DNA from: Balneolales bacterium
GTDB lineage: Bacteria > Bacteroidota > Rhodothermia > Balneolales > Natronogracilivirgulaceae
Assembly: GCA_007133875.1 (NCBI GenBank)
Contig: SLLW01000004.1
Coordinates: 1 to 7,806 of the forward strand
Direction of reading: 5' to 3'
DNA: 7,806 nt
Shown: positions 1-6,252 of the stretch, in pieces
Numbering within the stretch: position 1 is the stretch's first letter
How the letters are laid out: each line of letters begins with the position of its first letter
Position numbers and translations under genes: made by a program
The notes under the pieces: generated by a model
What the model was told of the DNA's origin: nothing
Seen by the model: the letters and a program-made list of their open reading frames with translations, nothing else
Database searches by the model: none

Positions 1-323
1 CGGGCATCGGACATCGTATAGGATTCCACAACATCAACCGGTTCCCGTTCGACTACATCTCGCGCCAGCAGGAACTCCCGTACATATAACGTGTCCGCAT
101 TACCGGTATCCTCATCATCCGCCATATATTCTGTGGATTTGGCTGGAATATGCGATAATTCCGATATGATTTCCGGGTGATTCCCCGGTGGCCTTGCGCC
201 ATAGGATTCGCTGGAAATGGCCAGCAGAGCCGTAATCAGCAGGATCGACAGTCCCCGGGTTCCAGGGCGATGGTATCCAGGGGCAGTAGCGCCAATCCGT
301 AACGTTAAAAAATTGCCTAACAT
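1..323 (-). CDS. Secreted protein, N-terminal part only, DUF2914-like
   Basis: This gene is cut by the left edge: 107 codons are open from an ATG at 323-321 to base 1 with no stop, and an in-frame TAA lies a short way upstream of the ATG. A basic N-region (residues 1-24, with R9, R19 and R23) is followed by a hydrophobic core, LSILLITALLAI (about 25-36), and a possible signal-peptidase site after SYGA, so export is likely. A polar, acidic linker (about 45-75) follows. The last visible part, with the motif VVEREPVDVVESY, resembles the opening of DUF2914 domains, which have a short strand, then an REPV-type motif, then a Y/F-rich strand. The rest of that domain would lie outside the window. The reading frame and signal peptide are seen directly; the family is a tentative resemblance and no biochemical role can be assigned. 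It is transcribed divergently from the beta-barrel gene at 634. Confidence 0.6.
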   Translation of the reverse strand, partial: MLGNFLTLRIGATAPGYHRPGTRGLSILLITALLAISSESYGARPPGNHPEIISELSHIPAKSTEYMADDEDTGNADTLYVREFLLARDVVEREPVDVVESYTMSDA

Positions 324-633
324 AATGTCCAATGATTTGGTTGATGTTTATCCGTCCCGTATAAAATCATTAACATCAAATGTATAAATGGGTATCGCTG
401 GAAGATGCGAAAAAAAATTATCAAATGGCCTGAACAGCTTCGCATTAAGAGCAGATATCTGAAATCGTTCTCTATAATGAGTTGCTGCCGGAATGGAGGA
501 TTCATTCCCGGCGTTATCCGGCTTTAACCGGGTACGTAATCCCATAGCATTTTGTGTGGTTTCGTCAGATATTAATCAGCATGCCCGAAATATATTTCGT
601 AACCTTGATGGTGCACCCATATTACCAGTAATT
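324..633. promoter_or_regulatory. Divergent intergenic region
   Basis: This stretch of about 310 bases separates the minus-strand gene starting at 323 from the plus-strand barrel gene starting at 634. It should hold the promoters of both. The minus-strand candidate is listed separately. For the plus strand, TATATTTC at 591-598 matches the Bacteroidota -7 consensus TAnnTTTG at all but the last position and lies 35 bases before the ATG at 634. No TTTG sits at the right spacing, so it is only a weak candidate. The plus-strand frame of the barrel gene stays open back to an ATG at 493, but the signal peptide favours the start at 634. No RNA gene or repeat was seen here. Confidence 0.5.
377..411 (-). 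promoter_or_regulatory. Candidate Bacteroidota-type promoter for the minus-strand gene
   Basis: Read on the minus strand, bases 384-377 are TACATTTG, a perfect match to the -7 consensus TAnnTTTG known from Bacteroidota. Upstream, bases 411-408 read TTCG at the end of a T-run. That is one mismatch from the TTTG -33 element, with 23 bases between the two, slightly longer than usual. The -7 box lies 53 bases before the ATG at 323, a reasonable leader length. The matches are seen directly; promoter activity is inferred. Confidence 0.35.
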
Positions 634-1950
634 ATGATTAGCTCCCGCTTCATGTTTTTCATACGACCCGATATCATCCGTTTTTTGCTGGTTCTCCTGT
701 TATTTACCTGCGGATTCACTATAACGGGGAATGCCCAGCTTTACTACTCGGAATCGTACGAACTTCGCATAGCTCCCGATCTCAGGTTCAATGCCGTTGA
801 TGGCATCATGCCGGGTATTCGCTTTCGCGGCGAAGATCCGCGAACATTTCTCGACGGGCCGCACCGACTGGATGCTGGATTGAACCTGGCAACCCGTTTC
901 CCGGACACTCCGATATCCTATTATCTGACCTACACCCATCCGATTCCTGCCATAACCGATGTCAACAGTGAAGGTGCGGTGCGGGTGTTCAGCAGTATGC
1001 AAGCCGGGCTTCACCGGCATGAGGCCGGAATTCGGAAACGGTGGCAGCCCGGGTTTGATGAGTACGAAAGCGTTGACCTGCATGTTGATGCCGGTTTTTA
1101 CTACCGGTTTGACCATAATTATCTGCTCTATGAAACACTTTGGCAGGATGACCCGGTCATGTATCTGAATACCAACCTGCGTAAACGGGATCGGAATTCA
1201 CTGGGCCGATGGACCCTCTCCCTTTCCGGTATCACCGGCCTGCCGCTTTCTCCGGATGATACCTTTGTTGATTTTGCCGGACAACCGGCTGGCCGCCCCG
1301 AAGCTTTGGGACAGGAGGGGCTGTTCGGGCAGGTGCAACTCGAAGCGCTGCAACAGATTTCGTTGCCGGCCCGGTTCCAGGTCCGTACCCGTCTTTTTGC
1401 CGGATTTTCATCCAATGCCCTACCCCCGGAGCACCGCTATCTCTCCTCCGATGCCACGGCTTTTGATCAGTCAGGATCACGCCTGACCCGGGCGAGGGGA
1501 ACCATCCCCCAGCCATGGGTGGAGGCCGGATGGGTCCAGGTTTCCGGTGGGCCCGGTCTGCGTGGTTACACATTTCAGAACAGCGAATTACTTGAAGCCG
1601 GACTGCAACCCTGGGTCCGGCACGCGCTGTCGCTCAATTTCGATTTCTACTATCCCAACCCGATAGATACATATTTCTCAAAAATCCCGTATCTTGGCGA
1701 TCTGCTCAGACTTGAGTCCTACATCTTTACCGATGCCGGCCTGCTGCATGATCAATCCGCCTGGCAGGATGTACAGTTAAATGCCGGGCCCGGTTTTATG
1801 TTATCACTCAACATTCCTGATTATATCGGTCAGGATCGCGGTTTCTTTATACGATATGAACTCCCGGTCTGGGTGTCGGACGTACCCGATGGAGAAGATA
1901 CTTTTGAAATCAGGCATTTGCTGGGAGTCGGAGCCCACTACAAATTTTAA
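634..1950 (+). CDS. Outer-membrane beta-barrel protein, Omp85/D15-like, no POTRA
   Basis: This is a protein of 438 residues from the chosen ATG at 634. The frame is open back to an ATG at 493, but the segment FFIRPDIIRFLLVLLLF followed by TITGNAQ is a typical signal peptide with cleavage near residue 34, and it only works from the start at 634 (or the ATG at 652). After cleavage the chain is rich in alternating aromatic and polar strands, with no recognisable soluble domain. Residues 305-312 read GGPGLRGY, like the conserved RGY/RGF loop motif of Omp85 (bacterial surface antigen D15) barrels, and the protein ends in YKF with a terminal phenylalanine, the usual barrel end signal. The early motif NAVDGIMPG (about 53-61) also recalls the barrel region that follows some Bacteroidota surface proteins, such as M1-like peptidase fusions. 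No POTRA repeat is present, so this is not a complete BamA or TamA. Its substrate is unknown. A terminator follows directly, so it is probably transcribed on its own. Confidence 0.7.
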   Translation: MISSRFMFFIRPDIIRFLLVLLLFTCGFTITGNAQLYYSESYELRIAPDLRFNAVDGIMPGIRFRGEDPRTFLDGPHRLDAGLNLATRFPDTPISYYLTYTHPIPAITDVNSEGAVRVFSSMQAGLHRHEAGIRKRWQPGFDEYESVDLHVDAGFYYRFDHNYLLYETLWQDDPVMYLNTNLRKRDRNSLGRWTLSLSGITGLPLSPDDTFVDFAGQPAGRPEALGQEGLFGQVQLEALQQISLPARFQVRTRLFAGFSSNALPPEHRYLSSDATAFDQSGSRLTRARGTIPQPWVEAGWVQVSGGPGLRGYTFQNSELLEAGLQPWVRHALSLNFDFYYPNPIDTYFSKIPYLGDLLRLESYIFTDAGLLHDQSAWQDVQLNAGPGFMLSLNIPDYIGQDRGFFIRYELPVWVSDVPDGEDTFEIRHLLGVGAHYKF

Positions 1951-1964
1951 AATCCATTATCAGT

Positions 1965-2003
1965 AAAAGGCGCAACCCAATACACCGGTGTATCGCCTTT
2001 TTT
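1965..2003 (+). terminator. Intrinsic terminator with a nested palindrome
   Basis: The arms AAAAGGCG (1965-1972) and CGCCTTTT (1994-2001) pair perfectly over 8 bp, and the 3' arm runs into six T residues (1998-2003). This begins 15 bases after the stop codon of the barrel gene, as expected for a rho-independent terminator. The loop contains the perfect palindrome ATACACCGGTGTAT (1980-1993), which abuts the 3' arm, so the RNA could form an inner hairpin stacked on the outer stem with a 7-base bulge, CAACCCA, on the 5' side. It separates the barrel gene from ackA, which starts 27 bases later. Confidence 0.7.
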
Positions 2004-2029
2004 AAGTCATAAAAATATTTCGCAACCCA
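1971..2029 (+). repeat. Direct repeat CGCAACCCA before ackA
   Basis: The 9-mer CGCAACCCA occurs at 1971-1979, inside the terminator, and again at 2021-2029, ending one base before the ackA ATG. The copies start exactly 50 bases apart. The repetition is seen directly. It could be a pair of protein or RNA binding sites at the head of the acetate operon, or chance. No family of regulators is recognised from this word. Confidence 0.4.
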
Positions 2030-2030
2030 T

Positions 2031-3254
2031 ATGTTAGTACTGGTAATCAACTGTGGCAGTTCCTCTGTCAAGTATCAGTTAATAGAGACGAAAAGTGAAG
2101 ATTACCTCTGCACCGGAATGGTGGAGAGAATCGGAGCGGTCACTTCCATCGTCAAACATCAGATCAGGGATCAGAAACCTGTTAAAGAGACGACGGTCGT
2201 CGATGATCATACACAGGCGCTTAAAGCGATTATGGATTTTATCCTGGACAAGGAGAATAAACTTGTAGAATCGTCTGATGATATCAAGGCTGTCGGCCAT
2301 CGTGTTGTGCATGGTGGCGAATCATTCAAGGATTCCGTCCTGATTGACGATTCGGTTATTGAAGCCATTGAACATGCTATTGACCTTGCACCACTGCACA
2401 ATCCCCCCAACCTCAGAGGGATTGAAGCGGCCCGGAAGAGCCTTCCCGATATTCCGCATGTCGCTGTTTTTGACACGGCTTTTCATCAGTCGCTCTCACC
2501 GGAGGCCTATTTATACGCCATCCCAAACCGGATGTACCGCAGGTATCGGATCCGGAAGTACGGATTTCATGGTACTTCCCATTATTATGTCAGCCGCCGG
2601 TATTACCGCCTGAGTGGTAAAGGTCCGAAAAACACCAAATTGATTACTTGCCATCTTGGAAACGGATCCTCTATGACGGCTATAAAAGACGGCCAGTCCG
2701 TCGATACCACCATGGGCTTCACACCACTTTCCGGCCTCATTATGGGAACCCGTTGCGGGGACATAGACCCGTCCATTCTGTTTTATCTGGTGGAAAAGGA
2801 AGAACTTCCGCTGAATAGTCTGCACGGGCTGCTGAATCGGCATAGCGGACTACTCGGGATGAGTGGATATGCTGCCGATATGCGTGACCTGATCGAAGAA
2901 GCAAAAAATGGCGACAGAAGGTGCAAGCAGGCCATCGAATCATTTTGCTATCGTATTAAACAGTTTGCAGGTTCCTATTTTTCGGTCATGAATGGCTGCG
3001 ATGCGATCATTTTTACGGCTGGTATTGGCGAAAATGCCCCGGATATCCGGGAACGCTCCCTCAGCAACATGGAGTCGCTTGGCGTCATACTCGACCCGGA
3101 TCGCAACCGCGATACCGAAAATTCCGGAGAGAGATTGATTAGTTCGGACAAGTCAAGGGTTGATGTGTACGTTATACCAACCAATGAAGAACTGGTCATT
3201 GCCGTTGATGCTGCAAAAATTGCAACAGCATCCAAGCAATCACCCTGGATATAA
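2031..3254 (+). CDS. ackA: Acetate kinase
   Basis: Acetate kinase (ATP + acetate to ADP + acetyl phosphate, reversible) is a cytosolic enzyme of the ASKHA fold. At 407 residues it is the usual full length. It opens with the phosphate-binding motif VLVINCGSSSVKY (N7, S10-S12, K14). The catalytic residues known from the Methanosarcina enzyme fall at the same numbers here: R91 in GHRVVHGG, D148 in VFDTAFH, H180 in GFHGTSH and R241 in GTRCGDIDP. The signatures HLGNGSS (208-214), FTAGIGEN (328-335) and PTNEEL (383-388) are intact. The ATG at 2031 is chosen because the first phosphate motif follows at once; no Shine-Dalgarno is visible. It lies 27 bases after a terminator, so transcription probably starts in that gap or within the terminator region. 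The lipoprotein gene and pta follow on the same strand. No key residue is missing, so the enzyme should be active. Confidence 0.97.
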   Translation: MLVLVINCGSSSVKYQLIETKSEDYLCTGMVERIGAVTSIVKHQIRDQKPVKETTVVDDHTQALKAIMDFILDKENKLVESSDDIKAVGHRVVHGGESFKDSVLIDDSVIEAIEHAIDLAPLHNPPNLRGIEAARKSLPDIPHVAVFDTAFHQSLSPEAYLYAIPNRMYRRYRIRKYGFHGTSHYYVSRRYYRLSGKGPKNTKLITCHLGNGSSMTAIKDGQSVDTTMGFTPLSGLIMGTRCGDIDPSILFYLVEKEELPLNSLHGLLNRHSGLLGMSGYAADMRDLIEEAKNGDRRCKQAIESFCYRIKQFAGSYFSVMNGCDAIIFTAGIGENAPDIRERSLSNMESLGVILDPDRNRDTENSGERLISSDKSRVDVYVIPTNEELVIAVDAAKIATASKQSPWI

Positions 3255-3270
3255 TCAGAAGTACACCAAC

Positions 3271-5160
3271 GTGAAACGGTTTATCAGGTTAATTGGGGCG
3301 GTTCAATCCGCCCTGAACTATTCATCCGCAAATGCGGAGACGGGAGGCTATCCGGAAACATCCGGCGCATTCGGTTTTTTCCGCCTGGGATTGATTGGGG
3401 CACTCATGCTCGGATTCGGCTGCACAACAGCTTCCTGGGTGGTGGAGGAAAACCCGGTGACTGATCCAGAATCGGAAGAACTGCTCTCCGAAACCTTTTT
3501 TTTGGATCCGGTTGTAACCCCGACGCCGCAAAACCCGATACTGACTCTGCGACCGGCAAACCAGCGTGAAATTTCTTATGACGAACGTCTGGTATCAACG
3601 CGCTACATCCAGCAGTACAAGCCACGGTATGGTTATCTTGCCCTGGGTGTTTCGGGAATGGGGCTGGGACTCTATCTGGCAAATACCTCGGTCATTGATG
3701 CCGACAAATTATCCGGCCGCGAGCGTGCATTACTAAATGTTTCCGCGGTAGCGATCGGTGCAGCTTCATTTCTGACCATGAGGCCTGTAGGTGAACCCAG
3801 ACCGGCTGGTGAAGATCGCTTTTTGCAAAAAGCAGGAAATGTGACAGTTACGGATACCGTTGGAGTCGCTCCATCAAACGATGATCTGGCGAGACTTACG
3901 ATCACCAGAGGGGATGTCGACATTGTCCGTGACAAGCCCATTTCGTTATCGGATGACCGGCTGGTGATCAATATCCCTCAGGAATCCGGGATTCAGACTT
4001 TGGACCGCCAGGATACCACCGGGCTGGATTTTACGGTTACTTACAATGATTACCGCTACGACAATCATATACCGGTGACAGATTTCATGCAGGAGTATCT
4101 TGAAGTGACCGAAAACAATGTGCCGCTCAGGACCGATCCGGCAAATTTTAGTGGTAATATTATCAGACATGTAGGCTCATCAAGCCAGTATCCCTTGCTT
4201 CGCGAAGTCGATAACCACTGGTACCGTATTCTGAAAAGCAGCGGCTCGGCATATGTGATGCAGGAGCATGCCCGGATCATTTGGCGGGCGATTGATCCGT
4301 CTGATATGGAAAACCTGGTCGTGCAATCTGAGCAGCCGGTATTTGGTGATCTTTCCGTAGAGCGTGATCTCCCGGATAACCGGCGTGTCAATCCGGACGG
4401 AATTGCCATTGTGATTGTTAACGGAGCTTACTCCGATCCGGTACGGCCGCTTCCATATGCATCCCGGACCGGCGAACTTGCTGAGCATTATCTGACCCGG
4501 GTGCTTGGATTCTACTCCGATAACATCCGGGTGTTTGAAAATATGACCGAAAGTGAGATGAACAGCCTGTTCGAAGCGAGTGATTCGCTGATGATCGGCG
4601 GTCGACAACTTTCCATGGATGAGTCGGATCTTTTTATTTATTATTATGGACATGCATTCACCGATCATGATGATCGTCTGTATCTGTTGCCGGTCGATTA
4701 TGATCCGGGAGATGCCTCTGAACGGTTGGTGCCGTTTGATGAGGTTTCTGACAAAATTGGAATCATCAGATCACGACAAACAATACTGGTTATGGATACT
4801 GATTGGTCCAGAAACTCGGTGTTCGGGCACCGTGCGGAAAACGATGTGAGATCTGGCAGCGGATACATGTCCGATATTTCGGACAGACTTACGGAACAGT
4901 CTGAAAATATCGCACTTTTCTGGGCTGCTGAACCGGGACAACAAGCCGAATCATATAAAGACAATAACGGACGCAGCCAATATCCCTATGACATTTTTAC
5001 CTGGTACTTTTTCAATGCATTAAAAGAAGGGGCCACAACAACCAGCGAAATTGATGCGCACCTGGAGCGGAATGTTCCATTTACATCCCGAAGGTTATAT
5101 GATCGTGCCCAAAATTCCGGATTCTACGGGAATCCGAATTTGTTGTTTGTCAGGGAGTGA
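3271..5160 (+). CDS. Lipoprotein with SH3b and caspase-like (pseudo-C14) domains
   Basis: This is 629 residues from a GTG at 3271, which is 16 bases after the ackA stop. The frame is open back to ATGs from 3160 on, but those lie inside ackA. From the GTG, a basic start (VKRFIR) and a later hydrophobic stretch, LGLIGALMLGFGC, end in a lipobox-like cysteine at residue 51. Two more hydrophobic segments follow (about 120-137 and 153-170), perhaps a membrane hairpin. Residues about 278-334 look like a bacterial SH3 domain (VPLRTDP at its start, HWYRI and a Y-V-M strand near its end). Residues about 377-628 follow the caspase/peptidase C14 layout: strand IAIVIVNGAY, then GFYSDNIRVF, the histidine motif YYYGHA (H461), YLLPVDYDP, strand QTILVMDTDWS and a C-terminal IFTWYFFNAL. 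Where C14 enzymes have D-x-C, this protein has D-T-D (D511, codon at 4801-4803), so the nucleophile is missing and it is probably catalytically dead. It may act in sensing or scaffolding at the cell envelope. Its partner is unknown. Confidence 0.75.
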   Translation: MKRFIRLIGAVQSALNYSSANAETGGYPETSGAFGFFRLGLIGALMLGFGCTTASWVVEENPVTDPESEELLSETFFLDPVVTPTPQNPILTLRPANQREISYDERLVSTRYIQQYKPRYGYLALGVSGMGLGLYLANTSVIDADKLSGRERALLNVSAVAIGAASFLTMRPVGEPRPAGEDRFLQKAGNVTVTDTVGVAPSNDDLARLTITRGDVDIVRDKPISLSDDRLVINIPQESGIQTLDRQDTTGLDFTVTYNDYRYDNHIPVTDFMQEYLEVTENNVPLRTDPANFSGNIIRHVGSSSQYPLLREVDNHWYRILKSSGSAYVMQEHARIIWRAIDPSDMENLVVQSEQPVFGDLSVERDLPDNRRVNPDGIAIVIVNGAYSDPVRPLPYASRTGELAEHYLTRVLGFYSDNIRVFENMTESEMNSLFEASDSLMIGGRQLSMDESDLFIYYYGHAFTDHDDRLYLLPVDYDPGDASERLVPFDEVSDKIGIIRSRQTILVMDTDWSRNSVFGHRAENDVRSGSGYMSDISDRLTEQSENIALFWAAEPGQQAESYKDNNGRSQYPYDIFTWYFFNALKEGATTTSEIDAHLERNVPFTSRRLYDRAQNSGFYGNPNLLFVRE

Positions 5161-5203
5161 CCCGGAAACCCGGATTCATTACCGTCACATTTAAAACATT
5201 ATT

Positions 5204-6199
5204 ATGGATATCATTAATCAAATACGTTACAAAGCCGGTCTCGACAGAAAAAAAATTGTACTGTGTGAGACCGACGATATGCGCACGATTAAAGCTGCGG
5301 CCTACCTGGCGGATAATAACCTGGCCGATGTAATTCTGGTCGGATCGGAGAAGACCATCCGGCAGTTTGCCTTAACCGATTCGGTAAAACTTCCCGATGC
5401 CGTACAATTTTCTAAAATCGAAGAAGGGGAGACCCTGGATCGGTATGCAGCGCTGCTGCAGGAGCGTCGCAAGCACAAAGGCATGACGATGGATCAGGCC
5501 CTGGAAGTTGCCAGACAGCCACTCTATTTCACGGCTTTGATGGTTGCAGCGGGTGATGCTGACGGCGCCGTTGCCGGTGCTGTAAATACCACAGGAGATG
5601 TTTTGCGTGCTGCCATTCAGTGTATCGGCCTGAACGAACATTCCGATATTGTTTCCAGTATCTTTTTGATGAGTACGATGGACGGGCAAATAATGACCTA
5701 CGGTGACTGCGCTGTCGTTCCATACCCTGATGAGCAGCAACTGGCAAGTATCGCGATCGACTCAGCAGCAACACATAAAGCGTTGACCGGCGAAAATCCG
5801 GCAGTCGCCCTGTTGTCCTTTTCAACATATGGCAGTGCTCAGCACGAACGGAGCGAATTGGTAGCGAGGGCAACACAGATTGTCCGGGAGCGTAAACCGG
5901 AGCTGAATGCCGACGGAGAGCTTCAGTTTGATGCTGCCTATGTCGAGTCGGTCGCCAAAAAGAAGGCACCAGACTCCAAAGTGGCGGGCAAAGCGAATGT
6001 GTATGTATTCCCGAATCTGGATGCCGCCAATATCGCTTACAAGATCACAGAACGACTGGCCGGTGCCACCGCTACCGGACCGGTCATCCAGGGCCTTGCC
6101 AAGCCTATGAATGACCTGTCGCGCGGTTGCAACTGGGAAGATATCGTCAACACCACCTGTGTGACGGCATTGATGGTTGAGGCGAAATACCCGGAATAA
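5204..6199 (+). CDS. pta: Phosphate acetyltransferase (phosphotransacetylase)
   Basis: This enzyme catalyses acetyl-CoA + phosphate to acetyl phosphate + CoA, reversibly, in the cytosol, and pairs with AckA. At 331 residues it is the short single-domain form, lacking the long N-terminal region of the enterobacterial Pta. Family motifs occur in order: ADGAVAGAVNTTGDVLRAA (119-137, with R135), LLSFSTYGSAQ (203-213), DGELQFDAA (237-245), VFPNLDAANIAYKI (268-281), and GPVIQGLAKPMNDLSRG (292-308), where S306 and R307 match the active-site Ser-Arg pair known from the Methanosarcina enzyme. The ATG at 5204 is the first start, 43 bases after the stop of the caspase-like gene; no Shine-Dalgarno is visible. 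No clear terminator lies between it and ackA, which supports one transcript. The next gene is convergent, and no strong terminator is visible in the 53-base gap after the stop. Confidence 0.96.
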   Translation: MDIINQIRYKAGLDRKKIVLCETDDMRTIKAAAYLADNNLADVILVGSEKTIRQFALTDSVKLPDAVQFSKIEEGETLDRYAALLQERRKHKGMTMDQALEVARQPLYFTALMVAAGDADGAVAGAVNTTGDVLRAAIQCIGLNEHSDIVSSIFLMSTMDGQIMTYGDCAVVPYPDEQQLASIAIDSAATHKALTGENPAVALLSFSTYGSAQHERSELVARATQIVRERKPELNADGELQFDAAYVESVAKKKAPDSKVAGKANVYVFPNLDAANIAYKITERLAGATATGPVIQGLAKPMNDLSRGCNWEDIVNTTCVTALMVEAKYPE

Positions 6200-6252
6200 C
6201 GATAATCGGATATCAACAAGGCCAAAAACCGAAAAGTGCCGGCATTGCCTGG

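Noticed and set aside
473..478. TATAAT at 473-478 as a sigma70-type -10 box for the barrel gene.
   Set aside because: No -35-like hexamer sits at the right spacing, it lies about 155 bases before the chosen start, and the other boxes in the window point to the TAnnTTTG type.
493..633. N-terminal extension of the barrel gene starting at the ATG at 493.
   Set aside because: It would put 47 residues in front of a normal signal peptide, and the segment reads like intergenic DNA in which the other promoter of a divergent pair is expected.
3160..3270. Start of the caspase-like gene at ATGs inside the end of ackA.
   Set aside because: These starts overlap ackA by up to 95 bases in another frame and give a non-hydrophobic leader. 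The GTG at 3271, just after the ackA stop, gives a basic start instead. The choice is not certain.
5157..5189. Possible hairpin GTGAC/GTCAC between the caspase-like gene and pta.
   Set aside because: Five-base arms with a loop of over 20 bases and no T-run are within chance and do not suggest termination.
6200..6252. Possible bidirectional terminator between pta and the amylase gene (palindrome TGCCGGCA at 6237-6244, with A-runs at 6224-6236).
   Set aside because: The stem is only 4 bp per arm without a loop, and the longer pairings are 3-5 bp. There is no T-run on the plus strand, so it cannot be supported as a terminator for pta and is only a weak one for the amylase.
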